64,000 nt of DNA from Ulva prolifera (Eukaryota; Chlorophyta; Ulvophyceae; Ulvales; Ulvaceae): NCBI GenBank assembly GCA_023078555.1, contig CM041200.1, positions 6,487,361-6,551,360 of the forward strand. The letters are read 5' to 3'. This document shows, piece after piece, positions 46,549 through 59,250 of the stretch. Within the stretch, counting starts at the first letter, position 1. Each line of letters begins with the position of its first letter. Both the position numbers and the translations under genes were made by a program. The notes below the pieces were generated by a model, which saw only the letters and a list, made by a program, of their open reading frames with translations, made no database searches and was not told the DNA's origin.

Positions 46549-48174
46549 ACACTCGCGCTCTTGCTGCATTTTTGCGTTGCCTTACATGAAGTCATCAGCG
46601 AGCATGCGCGTGTTCGTCGGTCCTTACACGTAGCGTCACATTTTACGTGCGCCAGGCAAGGGTTCATGATCATTCCTGCGGCCATGGCCCGGTTGAACCG
46701 GCCAGCGCCAGCTATCAAAAGGATATGGCCGCGGCTCGGAGAGGTTCACGTTGAGGCATGTCATATGACAGTTGGAGAGATCTGCATCCTAGACGATTCC
46801 CTAATTAATATTATATTAGAATATTCTCTATACGCACGCCTGCCACGGAGCTCCGGTCGTGACGAGGATCCCGCGGTATCTCGCAATCACCAGCTGTGCG
46901 TACAATCTGCGGACGGTCCTGGCCCCTTGTCCTCGTAGAGTTGCATGTGTGAGACAGTGGCTACATGATGCAGCCTAGAATGCCGTTCAGGATCAGGCCC
47001 GGGCCGCAAGGGACTTGCAGGCACCATCATACTATTGCCATGCACAGTTCACATCAAAGCTGAAGTTGCACAGTAGATGTGTTCAGAATTTGCACTATGT
47101 GAATTCCCGAAAGGCTTCGTACGTGTGTGCCCGGAGCTAGCTGCCATAGCAGCAGTCTGTCTATGCTACTTGCTTCGCAGGCACATGGAACACTCGTACA
47201 AAGGAGGGGAACGTCGATCGATCGGCATCTTCTCCATGACCCCCCCCCCCCCCCCCCCCCCAAATGCATCCCAAAACCATGAACACTGCACCATATGTAC
47301 TGTACTCAATATTGAGTACATCACCCACGACCTGTGACAGGTGCCTGGCCTCGTTGATGATGCTGCAAATTGAAATACCTTGGAAAGGACCACGCGTCAA
47401 CATCCAAGTCTCAGCGCTGTAAGCCAGCGAAATTTCGAGTCCACTACCTCCTGTTCATGAGTGCCTCTGACTTGAGATCAAACTGTTGTCCCTCCTGTGG
47501 CCATCATCCCATACACTCACACACGTGCCCCGCTCTCCCCCGCGAGTCATCCCCGGTCCACACCTCTACCGCCAGTGTTCTTAATTCCGTGTGAGAGGAT
47601 ATAGCTTAGTTGCAGACTGCATGGCTCGGTCACTGCAGTCGCTATTGCTTGCTGAGCTATGGTTCGGCCAGACTTGGAGTGTTACAATTGCTTGGCACAG
47701 CTACACGGGCGTCATGCCGCTTGACAAACGAGTGCCTGGTTGGGTAGGGCTTGGGCAGCTTGGCTCTTTGCGGGTGACCGGCCATCACTGGCATGGAACA
47801 AGTAGCAAACAGAACACCTGGCTTTGCTCACTATTGGCGGGGTTGTCATAATTAGCTTTCATTGCTCGAGTCGGACATGAATGACACAGTTTTTGCTCAT
47901 TCATGTTCAATCTGCGAGTTCAATCACACTGTCTACCGCCCTCGCATCCTGACCACCCTCACCTTGAGAATTGAATTCACATGAATGCACCATGCAGGCC
48001 CTGCAGCCACTGGCGATCACATCGTCCGCGGCATTGCAGCCGCGCCCCTGCCCACCTGCGCCGCCGCCTCTGCGGCACGCCACAGCACAGCACACACCCT
48101 AGCACAAGCCAGAGGCCCCTTCGCCACCAACCTGCCCTTCACACAGCCCCCCCCTCCCCACAGCCACATCAGCT
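46549..48174. other. Spacer before the ABC-F gene
   Basis: Contains a 22-base poly-C tract (47240-47261) and short open frames without recognisable features. A long open plus frame from 47985 overlaps the ABC-F start region and is Pro/His-rich; I treat it as 5' UTR. Confidence 0.4.
47240..47261. repeat. Poly-C tract (22)
   Basis: Twenty-two C in a row; G-rich on the minus strand. Confidence 0.95.
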
Positions 48175-51100
48175 ATGGACGTACAGTACCCGGCAGCCCC
48201 GGCCGCCTTCTCCGCAACCTCCCGCACGACGCGCTTCCACACCAACGACTCGACCACAACGTCCAAGCTGATCGACATCGCGGACATCAGCATGGCCATC
48301 GGCGACAAGGACATCCTCTCTGGCGGCCACCTGCAGCTGACTGCGGGGGCGCGCTACGGCTTGATCGGCCGCAATGGTGTCGGCAAGAGCCTGCTCCTCC
48401 GCAGCCTCGCCTTCCGGTGCGGCGGCCCTGCTGCGGAACTGGACAAAGAGTGCTCTTCTGTCTGCAGGCGGGGCGGGGCGTATGCCGGTGCTGCTGGAAC
48501 CCGTATGCGCTCTGTGAAGTAAAGTAATATGCATTGACTGAGGCGTATCCTATTGGACATTGCCAACTCCGAGTTAACGGGACCACATGTGCCCTCTGTT
48601 GTCCCGGTTGCAAGGGACCATTGATGTCCTGTTCAGCATGATCCTTCATGCATCAGCACGTCTCTGGCAGCGAATTGGCATATGGCAATCCGCTGATTGC
48701 CACTGTATATGGTGTAGCATGTTTGTGTGCTAGCACTGGTGGCTTGGCGTGGCCCAGCTCGAATGTGAAGGCATGCATGCGTTGCCCTGTGCACCAGTGG
48801 ACACCACGCCGCATGTGCGTGGGAGGCACCACCACACCATGTACGCATCCCATGGCAGATCGGAAGGCCTGCACTTAGGGCAGGCTTGCCATGATGGCAT
48901 GGACAACAGATGATTCCCAGGCCATTCCATCGCTGGATGAAGCCCTAGCGTCTACTGCCACAAGTAGACTGCCGTGGATTTGCTTGGGGCGCTCCGCAGC
49001 GGCCGCGAGTGCGGCAGTGCGGTAAATGTGGGCGTGGCCACGCAGGTGGCTACCGGGTGTGCCGAAGGATGTGCGCATCTTCTACGTGGACCAGCTGGAG
49101 GAGGGCGGCCGCGACGGCGGGATGCGGGTGCTGGACTGCGTCGCGCGGGCCGACGCCGGCACCGCGCAGCGCCGCGATTGGATCGCCGCGCTCGAGGCGG
49201 CCGTGCGCAGCGCGGACCCCGCAGCACAGCACGCAGCACTGCTCCAGTACGAGACGGCACAGGTGTGTGAATCATCGCATGTTTGGAAGCATGGGGTGTG
49301 TGTTACATGCGGGCCATGAGCTAGCTGCGTGAAGCTGCGTAGGTGGGATGTGATGGTGGAGTGTTAAGGTGCATGGGAGGGCATGCGTGGGCGCATTGGT
49401 GAGTAGTGTTTAGTGGGATTGTGTGGGTGACTGGGCCTGGTCATGGCACAAGTGTGCATCTGCCAAATGCAGTCTTGGTGGGGCTATGTGCACGCTTCGG
49501 GGTGGTTGCTGGCTTTCCACATCCCGTCAGATCACGTCACAGGTCATGCGTCCACCACGCACACTGACAGTCCTGTGCTGTTTCACACCTTGTGAATGCC
49601 AAGATCCAGAGCAGAAATCCCAACTTGTGGTTTCTCGGCCGATGAGGCATTGCAGCTTTCATCCACGTGGAAGCTATGTGGTAGCTGGCTTTGTGGGTTC
49701 AGGCCGTTTTGAACAGTTGCGTGACCAACTTCCTGACACAATCTATGTGTTTACATGGCTAGTAGGAGACAGGAAATGTATGTGCAAGCTTCATGATGCA
49801 TGGTCAGCTTCATCATGCATGCTTCAAGAGTTGATGCAGAATCTCTCGCTGAGTGCTGAGTGTGAGTTGTCACCTGGTGGCACCGGAAGTGCTTGGTAGC
49901 TGAAGCCAGGCCTAGCCACGTGGTAGTCACCTGCACAATTGCTAGAGACATCATGTGTCATGTACCAGCCCAATGACAGATGTGCAAGTAATGGTGGGAG
50001 TCCCTAGCAATGCAGTGCAGTGCGAGGCCGTTAATTAACGAGCAGCCATTATTGCAGCAGGTCCTATACAGGATAAGGCTCAGAACGAACACGCAGAAGC
50101 TAGCCAGCCGCATCTGCAGCAAAAGAATAATCGGAGAATGAATGTAGGTGATGCAGCACGTTCACTCCACAAAAACTGCTTGATCGCTTTCCAGCCCTCC
50201 ATTCCTGTACACCTGCATGATCATGATGTGCGGTTGTAGCATCTGGTGGTGACAAGTGTCTCACCTGTCCAGATAATCGAAGCTGCCAATGCCCTCATGG
50301 ACACGTGAGGCTTTGCGCAGACAACGGTCCTGGGCCTCTCTGCAACTGCACACCGCCGGACTCTCATCTCCGTTTGCACCTAAGTGCAGCATGTTCATGT
50401 GTTGCACATGGCGGCCAGACAAGCGCTTCATCACCCCACGTCTCCACCGACAGCAAGTGCACTCAAGCTGACCTCACATCCCGCAGCATCCAGCAGCAGC
50501 AAGCCGAGCCAATGCATAGCATCCATACCTGCGACCCCGCGACCAAACATCATTCCGTCTGCAGATGGAGCAACAGGTGGCTACGGCTCGCGAGCAGGTG
50601 GCCCGCACCAGCGGGGCGAGGGGCCTTGCGAACCGGAAGGAGCTCCGCCGCCTGGAGGCCGCGCTGCGGGGCCTCTCGATCCCGGAGGGAGACCCGGCGG
50701 CCACCGACGCGGCGATCCAGGGCCACCTGAGCAGGCTGTACGAGGCGGTGGAGCCGGAGGAGGAGCTGCTGGGCCGCGCGGAGAAGGTTCTGCTGTCGCT
50801 GGGGTTCAAGCCGGCTATGATCCAGGTGCGCAGCACCGCAGCCGGGGCAGTGCAGGTGCATGTGTGGATGCGGCGCAGGCGCAGGGCCTCTGTGCAGTAC
50901 ACCGCTCCGGCGACTGGCGCAGCGCTAGCGGTTGGGGGTGCCCTTGTTGCAGCAGCACCCGCCGTTCTGCAATCTACTTTCCTCACCTTTCAGTCCCATG
51001 CTTGTGTCTCGGTGCAGCTATCCATGAACGACAGGGGAAGACTCAAAGCAGCTTCCTGACGTATGCATGTGCAGCATGCATTAAGGGGGGTGGGTGGCGC

Positions 51101-53430
51101 TGTGGACGGTGAACGGTGTTGCCTGGGTGCAGGGCAGCATACAGGAGCTGTCGGGCGGCTGGCAGAGCAGGGTGACGATCGCGATGGCGGTGTTTGTGGA
51201 GGCGCAGCTGCTGCTGCTGGACGAGCCCACTAACCACCTCGACATCACAGGCACGGCGCCTCCCCGCTGCTGCCCGCGAGCTGCCGCTCCACCACAGTGC
51301 TCTGTGCCTTCAGCCCAGTGTTGACTCTTGCCTGTTCCGCACAGTTGTGCCGTTGCTGGAGGTGCATGTGAGAATGCAATGTGAAATGTCGATATCCACT
51401 AGCATCAGGCCACTCAGATCCAGATAGCCTGGGCCACACTGTGGGGTGAACACACTGTGTAGCACTCCCTGTGCTGTCTGCCCGTGCTCAGTTGTGGAAT
51501 CGTGAGGGGCCTGGTACTGGTGCTCCTTTCTCACGCTGGCTGGACAGACGATGGGAGGACAATCGCCACGAGTGACAGGTCACACCAAGCGCCCATCCAG
51601 CTTTGCTCACCGCAGCCACCTTCAACCCAATTCAACCCGAGCCGTGCTGCGTCGTCCACCGTGCCGTTTCAGCTCTGCTCCAGCTCCGATAGCATGCTGG
51701 TGTGCAGGCATCCTGGCGTTGAAGAAGTGGCTGGCAACGCTCGAGGACATCACTCTCATCGTCATCTCGCATGACCGAGCCTTCCTCGACGATACAGTCG
51801 ACGAAATCATCGTCTTCCAGGTGTGCCCCCCCCCCCCCCCCCCCCCTTCTCGCTGCTCGTTCCCCTCCCCCGCCCGGGTGTGCCGCCTGCCGTGCGCATG
51901 CCTCCTCAGAGCTTCAGCTGCACAGTCACTGCTACTGCCTGCGCTCCACACAACATGCCATTACATCGACTTTAGCCGCCGCTACAGCCAGTCCATGCGG
52001 AAAGCAGATGTAATCAAGTCGAGTGTCACACACATCGATCTATATCAATCATATGGACGGTCCATCCACCGATTGGTCGATCTGTCTGAACAGGCGGTCT
52101 CGTACGAATCTTGCCATTTCAGTCCGAGGGCGCGATGCCGTAGTCGCTACAGCGCAGACTCTTGCGTATTCCTCGTGCCAGCGGTGTTTCGGGTGCAGGG
52201 GGAGAGCCTCTCGTACTTCTCCGGTAACTATGACGCGTACAAGCAGACCGCGGAGGAGCAGCGCGTCGCCCGCGCCACCGCCCGCGAGGCGCTGGCGAAG
52301 AAACACGACAAAGCGCAGCAGGGCATCGCCGCGGGGCGCGCGCAGGCGCGCCGCACCGGAGACAGCAAGAAACTCGAGCAGATGGCCTCCAAGCAGAAGA
52401 AGCTCGACGAACGGCACGGCGTCGAGGTGAACGCGAAGGGCCACCGCTTCAAGCTCAACCGGGACCGCGCAGGGTTCCACAACACGCTCCGGGATGCCGT
52501 GCAGGATGAGCACGTGGACGCCGCGGTCGTGTGGAAGCTTCCGCCGGTGCCCGCGCTGCGCGTGCCGGGGGCCCTGATCGTGCTCGAGGGGGTGACGTTT
52601 GGGTACCCCGGGGCGCGAGCCGACGTGCTTGCGGGCGTGAGCTTGACGATCGCGCGTGGGAGCCGCGTCGCGCTGATCGGGAAGAACGGCGAGGGAAAGA
52701 CGACGCTCGTGCGGATCATGGCCGGGGAGCTCGTGCCGCGTGCGGGGGAGGTCAGGGTGCACCCTACGGCGAAGGTCGGCTTTCTGCGGCAGAACTTTGT
52801 GGACGAGGTGCGGACGCGCGAGGCGAGCGCGCTGAGCGACCTGGGGGCACGGTATCCGGGCGTGAAGGAACAGGCGCTGTATGAGCAGCTTGGCTCGTAC
52901 GGGTTGCCGGGGAAGATTGCGCGGCAGCCGCTGCTGAGTCTCTCTGGAGGGCAAGCGGTGCGGTATGCATTTGCGAGCCTCATGATGGAGTCTCCCCATG
53001 TGCTGCTGCTCGATGAGGTGCGCTCCCGGCTACCCCACAGTGCCAACATCACCCGTTGTTGTGTCAGCTTGGGATTGAACCACTTGCGAAACATAGCTGC
53101 CCTTGACTTCTCACAGCATCTAGAGTGCATGTGTGGTATATACACATTCAGTCATCCGCTCGACCTCTGGCTGCGAGGCCTTGCGGGTTTGGGCGGCTGT
53201 TGAGATGCACGTCGGCAAGTGTGTCTGAGGGGCGGGTGCATGTGCTGCAGCCGACGAATCATCTGGACCTGGACACAATCGAGGCCCTCATTGCGGCGCT
53301 GGCGGCATTCGAAGGCGCCATTGTGGCCGTCTCTCACGATGTCTTCTTTGTGGAGAAAGTGGCAGGTCTCGATGCGGTGTACACGGTCGGAGGCAAGAAA
53401 GCGGTCCTTAAAGGCATCCCGACGGATTGA
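48175..53430 (+). CDS. ABC-F family ATPase (translation factor class)
   Basis: Complete model of 649 residues in seven exons: 48175-48416, 49046-49262, 50565-50825, 51133-51250, 51708-51820, 52199-53017, 53251-53430. Phases 2, 0, 0, 1, 0, 0 all agree. ABC-F proteins have two ATPase domains, no membrane helices, and act on ribosomes (GCN20, EF3, ABCF1-3). Domain 1: Walker A GRNGVGKS (residues 65-72), signature LSGGW, Walker [13 protein letters not shown], switch [10 protein letters not shown]. Linker: [11 protein letters not shown] followed by a Lys/Arg/Gln-rich helix ([19 protein letters not shown]). Domain 2: [18 protein letters not shown], Walker [28 protein letters not shown] split exactly at an intron, and [12 protein letters not shown]. 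Intron 4 (51251-51707) uses a GC donor (CAG|GCACGG). It is not EF3, as there is no chromodomain or HEAT region. Convergent with the next gene, 669 bp away. Confidence 0.93.
51826..51846. repeat. Poly-C tract (21) next to a splice donor
   Basis: Twenty-one C starting five bases after the 5' end of ABC-F intron 5. Confidence 0.95.
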
Positions 53431-54098
53431 ATGCCACCCAGTCCAGCAGGCTGGTCAAGAGCTCTGCAAGTTGAGTTCAATGCATGACAGCGATTGATCA
53501 GATGCTGTAATGGGGGCGTCGGGTTGTCCCTGTTGTGCTCTAGCAATGTTCTGCTGCACTAGTTCCCTCACCCATCAACATAGCGTTGGCCTGTGGCCAG
53601 TACTGAACGAACTCTGCGGACCATTCCCTGTCACAAGGGAGGGACGTCGGTCATCGCACCAGGACTTGCTGTATGCATCTCCAGGTGTACGAGTGGGCGA
53701 CAGGTATGATACACGCTACACTCTCGCCTAGACACGTCGTCACTATGAACGATTCAAAGGGAACGGCTGCACCGCCACTACCTCAAACTAGGCGCAAGCA
53801 AAGTTTCCCTGGCCAGCGGATCGTACAGTCCCACTATTGTACACCTGGCCCCTGCTCTAATTCTGACACTGTGGGTCACTGAAACGAAATGGGGAAACAG
53901 GCCAGTTCACAGCTGACATCACACACTACAGCAACACTGAACAGCTATACTGACCCTGGGCCAGCTGATGGCCAACTCTTGAAAGCAAACTATGGCAACG
54001 CCGTCCAACAACAGCACCGGCTAAACGCACATGTCAGGCGGCCATGTGAGCGCCTCCAGTTGTGTGATCGGGCGAAGAGTATGATCCACCCCTCACTC
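53431..54098. other. Convergent 3' spacer
   Basis: Between the ABC-F stop and the stop of the minus-strand membrane protein; two 3' UTRs expected. Nothing else seen. Confidence 0.5.
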
Positions 54099-56660
54099 TC
54101 ACCAAAACATCAACCACGTGGGCAGCATGCTCACCACCGACACCCCCCGGGCATCCCCTACCGCCGCGGCGCCCTCCGCTTTTGCATCGGATGGCACCCT
54201 CTCTGACGGCTGTTGCTCTGCCGCAGCGGCCGAGCTGTTGGCGGCTGCAGGCGCGGCTGGGGCGGCCGGCGGCGGCACACTCGCACAGGTGCGGCCTATC
54301 CGCTGCACATCCCCTCCCACCTCACTCCCAGCCTCCCCTTTCACAGCTGCCTTCACCCTCTTCTTCAGGCCCCGAATCCCGTTCGCTGCGTCCCCGTCCG
54401 TGGCGTCAGTGTCCGTTTGTGCAACTGCGCCGCCATCGCACGGGATCGCCGCACTAGCCTCTTCCCCGGCGCTCACGGCAGTGAAAGCAGCAGAACCGGC
54501 ACCCACCGCCTGGCGGAGCTTGTCTGCGATTTTCCTGGCAGCGGAGTCGTCAGCCGCGAGGCCGTCCTTTGCTTCGCTCACCTTGCTCTTGATCTTCCTG
54601 AACGCGGATTCCGCCTTCTCCTCACCTTCTCGCAGCAGCTGTCTCTGCTCCTCTGGACTCAGGTTCGTGATCTTCCGGACCGCGCTCTCTGCCTTCTCCC
54701 CACCTTCTCGCAGCACCTGCCTCTGCTCCTCCGGACTCAGCCGCCGGAAGTCGTTCGCCAGCTCTGCCAGCTCACGGCCAGAATCGAGGCCAGGGCGGAG
54801 CTTCTCAGGCAGAATGCCCCGCAGGCGCTCCGCAACTGCAGCCGCTGTGGAGCCTGTGCCTGGTGCAGTGTGACCTGCCACAGCCTCCACACCTGGCTTG
54901 TCAGAAGGCGCTGGCGCCTCCGATGGCGAGCCCGATGTCAAGTCCTGCAACAGCTTGGTGCCCCTGCTCACTGCTTCCAGTGGCTTCAGGTTCCGTGCAC
55001 GCTGCAGCAGGCCCGGCGCAGCCTCCTCGCCGGACTCAGCAGCAGCCACGCATGAGGCACTGCCGGGGAGGCATTCCTGCGTGGCTTGTGGACTCGAGGT
55101 CCCTGGATCAGAGGTCTTGCTTTCGCCGCCGCCGGGGAGTGCTATTTTGCCGAGGAGACCCTGTAGAGGGCTCCCCTGTGAGCTGGGAGGGCTGGTAGGT
55201 GTCTCAGGGGTGACTGGCTCAGAGGGCAGCGCAACCGCTCGCTCTGGTGCAAGGCGGGAAACCTACAAGCAGCGACGTGGTCATGTACGGCCTGAAGTGT
55301 CTTCAAAGTCGGCTCTGCAGAGTCACCGACGTTTGCAGAGCCTGCCCTGTGAACATGCAACATCCCTGCTAGAAGCGCTTTCTTGCGGGCAAGGTGTCAA
55401 GGCTGCCGCATGTTTAGCACGTATGTGTACTGACGAAGCTGCACCTGGAAGTCTGTGTCAAGGTCTGGCGTTCTGAACGGGCGAGCCCTGGAGAGCTGTG
55501 GTGAAGCAGCTTCTGATGGACCAGGCGAAGCCTCCTTTGTGGGCAGTGCTGCTGTGGGCTGGGCAGGTGAATTGACGACGACTGGATTGTCTGGGGTGCT
55601 TCTGGGGAAAGGCAGACGCTTCAGTGGATTGAAGCTGTCTGGCTGTCCAGGGGTCTGTGTTGACTGGGTCGCAGAGTCAAGCGACTGTACCCACGTCTTT
55701 GGTGATGCAATAGCCTACACAAATCCTTGTTTTAGTATCATTCCATGCCAAGAGGGCTTGTTCTCGGTTCGTATGAGACCTGGATCAGCTGCAACCTGAG
55801 CTGGATGTGTGAGCAGCAGCACATGGATGCAGATGTGCCCCCGAACTGTTGTACGTTGAAATCAAGCAGCGGCATCGAGGGTTTAGGAAAATGGGATGGT
55901 GGACGCCTACCTTCAGCGGGCCAGGGATGACCCATGAAGGGACAGATGGTGGGGATGGCAGCATTCTGGTCAAGGCTTTAGGATCCCACAGGAAAAGGCA
56001 TAGTGCCGCTGTCAGTACCACGGGAATTACGAATGGGCTGATGAGGATGGCTACAATTGCCAGGATTGCTGCTGACATCGCAGCTGGGTGTGTCTGGCCA
56101 AAGTCGAGAAGCGTCCTTGCGGTGTTCGCAGCTGCATCTGGATTCTTGCCTATGGAAAATCCGATTCCAACGAGCACAATCGGTCCAATGATGAAGCGCC
56201 ATAATGCCTGCGTGGCCAGACGTAGATGTCACCGAGACTGAGTCCAGGCTGGTGGCAGGAGGCATGTTTCGTTTGTGCCGTTGTCAGCTTTCACCGTGTG
56301 ATGCAGTTTATCACACATCCACCGTCCATCCTTTCCCGCAAAGTTTATTCAACATGGACACACCTTAGTTACTCGGGGGACCACCGTGACCAGCACCGTC
56401 CCGGCCACCAGAGTCCAAAAGGGGTGCAACAGAAACCAAGATACAAAGTCCGGCAGCTTGCATAATGCTACCCCGGGCAGAGAGGTAGGTACCCAGACAG
56501 CATCTGCAACTGGAAGCGCATTGGGTCCGGCGCCAGCCCGCTGCTGCAGCGAGGTTATGCTGCACACGACATGCGCCAGCGTGACGCCGGCAGTGCCAGT
56601 GCCCAGCCTTCGCAGCGACGATACGCGAAGTGGCGCGAGCTTGCAAGTAATGATTGGCAT
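54099..56660 (-). CDS. Membrane protein with long disordered repeat-bearing tail, unknown family
   Basis: Complete 675-residue model in four exons, all introns in phase 0: 56660-56364, 56207-55911, 55714-55445 and 55262-54099. The start MPIITCKLAPLRVSSLRRLG is basic, without acids, and could be a plastid or mitochondrial targeting peptide. Hydrophobic segments: WFLLHPFWTLVAGTVLVTVV, then FIIGPIVLVGIGFSI, and AAILAIVAILISPFVIPVVL with TAALCLFLW. The rest is Pro/Ser/Ala-rich and soluble, with two tandem 26-residue units beginning LSPEEQRQ(V/L)LREG and ending in KAESA(V/F)RKI (54588-54740). The end is Ala/Glu-rich. I do not recognise the family; an organelle envelope protein is a guess. Confidence 0.7.
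54588..54740 (-). repeat. Tandem 78-bp coding repeat (two units)
   Basis: Two adjacent units of about 26 codons, 54740-54663 and 54662-54588 (second shorter by a codon), inside the last exon of the membrane protein. They encode near-identical helical segments rich in Glu, Arg and Gln. Confidence 0.8.
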
Positions 56661-57700
56661 GTTTCGCAGTGCATACTAGGCCATGCTGTTCACACGCCAA
56701 GCTGTGCCGGACTTGGATTTCAGACTAAGCGGAGCTCAGTACCCGATAAGCAAAAAGCTGGCGAATGCCACAGTGATCAGAACTGATCAGGATGTCAGCG
56801 TGATTCATAAAGGCCAGATCTGGCACTTTACATACGTCGATATGGCTACATGCGTGCAGCAGCATGGACGCTCTGACCAACACACAAAGTGGTGGTGCCA
56901 CACTACGGAGCCTCGAAAGCTTAACCGCAGCCAGCCAGTGCAGCAACATCTTTGAAATTCCATGCCGCGCTGCGTGCTGACACGAACTGACCAGGCTGTT
57001 GTGCAGGAATCGAAGCAGGTGTGATGCCATGGGCATCAATACCACCTTACGCCACGGCGTGACCATCCTCAGGGTACCCCATGCAACAGAAGACAGGACT
57101 CTCCTTGGGTGTGGCAAGCAAGGGCAGCAATCCTGGATCCTTCAGGGCCTAGGGGAATTGCTCCTTCCAGGCGTACGTCTTCAAGGGCGTGTGTGTATCC
57201 AGGTGTTCAGCATATGCTGGTCGATCCCACCAGCTGTCCCACCATAAAAGCGGTGGTGTGCGGACAGGGTACCAAAATGCTACTGTAGTCAACTCTGAGC
57301 CACACGATGCACCTCAATGCTTCGGAATCGTACTTACGTGCCGTTCATCTGTCTGTATAAACAACAGAACGTGCATGAGACGCTCAGCACTACTAGTAGT
57401 TTGCTCCGGACGGTCACACCGCCAGCGCTCCGAGGACGAATCACGTCAACATGAAATATTCGACATATTCTGTCGATTCTGTGCGCAAGAATTTTGTAGA
57501 ACTCTGCGGGAATGTTCACGTGCTGACGGTAATTTGTTCACAGCTGCCTACGGCACGCAACATGCGCTTAGACTACGTCACATGTGAACAGCTATCATGC
57601 AACAGCAGCGCCGTGCACACGAAGTCCCAGGTTGCCGCAAAGGAATGCGAGCCAATCGCTCAGAGGCCCGAGGTCGACAAGTCGCATCACTGAGACGTTC
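56661..57700. other. Upstream region of the 54-56 kb gene, nothing coding seen
   Basis: This should include the promoter of the membrane-protein gene. No convincing exon on either strand. Confidence 0.4.
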
Positions 57701-58515
57701 GGTGTCAGCGAGACGTGCACACCGCCCTGCCAGCTTTCAGTGATGCCGTCCGTCCCGTCCCTGCAGGCCCATATGCATGCTTGCGAGTTCCATACCTGCA
57801 GCGACTCGCACGTGCCGGTGTGGGTTCATTGGGCCACGAGCTGGGCCAGCCTGAGCGATACGTGCTTCTACTGGACCGCTGTGGGGCCTCCTGTCTGCCT
57901 GAGTCCATGCAACGCACCACCCAAGACTTCACCCACAGGCGCCTCCTGGCGCAGGAGTGTTACGAGGGGCCGGCCCGTCGCGACACACCCACCACCTGTG
58001 CCCACACCCCACTGTGCCGATGCCGAGCCCAGCTTACCACAGGCTCTGTGACAGCCAGTGACAGCACAACCACCTGAGACATGTCAGCCAGCCACGGACG
58101 TGGCGCAGGTACGCACGGGAACAACCCAGCGCATGTGGGCTTCTCATCTGCCTCCGTGGTTGCGTCATTGTTCCGGGATGTGGTGCGCCTTACAAGGGCA
58201 GGGCGAGGGGGTGCCCAGCCATGCCACGCGAGCTGCCGGGCCAGCGAGAGCTAAGCAGGGACTACCCCTGAGCCACCGGCGCCTCCCTGTATGTTCGTCA
58301 GCAACATCTGCATGCACGCAGGTGGGCGGCAGACTCCGGGCTTCGGAACACACAGTGTCCGTCTCAAACGCGCACCGACTGCCGGTGGTTGCGCACGAGG
58401 CGTCCCCGTGGTCGGCATGGAGGCAGTCTACACGCCTGGCAGCTGCGACACCAGGCCGCTCCGGCCACCAGATACCCCTACAACACTGGAGCGAGCGTGT
58501 GCGTCCTCCGGAGTG

Positions 58516-58553
58516 TTACAAGGACACAGCCGCAGAGGCGGGTGGTGCCGCAC
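58516..58553 (-). mobile_element. Diverged retroposon 3' end
   Basis: Forward strand begins TTACAAGGACACAGCCGCAG and follows the family pattern with several changes. I could not find a direct-repeat partner, so its other end is not placed. Confidence 0.45.
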
Positions 58554-58659
58554 CAAACAGTGCGCAGCTCAGGAGCAGGGGCATCGCGCCAGGGCCGCAC
58601 ACCCGAGCCATGTGCACAGGCAGCATCCACACAGAACAGGCGTCCGCCCGGCACCGGTC

Positions 58660-58792
58660 GTGGGTGTGTGTTACAAGGACAAAGGCAGCAAGGCGGGCAG
58701 CACCGCGAAAAAAGCAAGCAGACGAAGCAAACACCCAGACACCCACGCATGCAACACCCACCACACCCAGAAAACTGGGTGTGGGTGTGTGT
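58660..58792 (-). mobile_element. Short retroposon tail with 12-bp TSD
   Basis: A 109-bp insert (58672-58780) lies between exact copies of GTGGGTGTGTGT (58660-58671 and 58781-58792). It is nearly identical to the 46417-46532 insert over its first 60 or so forward bases (TACAAGGACAAAGGCAGCAA and on), which are the 3' end on the minus strand. Confidence 0.75.
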
Positions 58793-59055
58793 GGATGAGG
58801 ATGCGGGCGTGTGGCCATGGGCATGTGGCTATGGGCGTGTGACGATGGGCGCTGTGCGGCCGCGTGTTGCGAGTCGAGACGAAGAAGCAGGTAGCTCCGC
58901 AGAAGGAGCGCGCAGCAACAGACGAGGATCAACACAGCGCACCCAAGTCACAGTCAGACGCTCACGCACAGCAATCAGCCACTCAACACAACCCCATGCA
59001 AACGACTCCGCACGCGCAAAGATCCGCGTACCTAAGCCCATGCATTGTGGTTGTG

Positions 59056-59092
59056 GTACAAGGACAGCGTCGGGGAGGCAGGTAACACCGCC
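59056..59092 (-). mobile_element. Diverged retroposon 3' end
   Basis: Forward GTACAAGGACAGCGTCGGGG, then GGCAGGTAACACCGCC, an aligned but older member of the same family. Confidence 0.45.
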
Positions 59093-59250
59093 GGACCATG
59101 CGCCGCCAGCACCGGAACACCCACGCCACCTCCAGCCGCCGCAGACGCCAGACACAGCAGCCTGTCAACACCGCCCGTGCGCAGCGATACCTGAACACAC
59201 CCACTCCCGCACGCATGCACGCTCCCCGACCTGGCCCGTGCAACACGCAT

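Noticed and set aside
54118-54873. 251-residue plus-strand Ser/Ala-rich frame
   Set aside because: Antisense of the last exon of the membrane-protein gene, which has a phase-consistent four-exon model.
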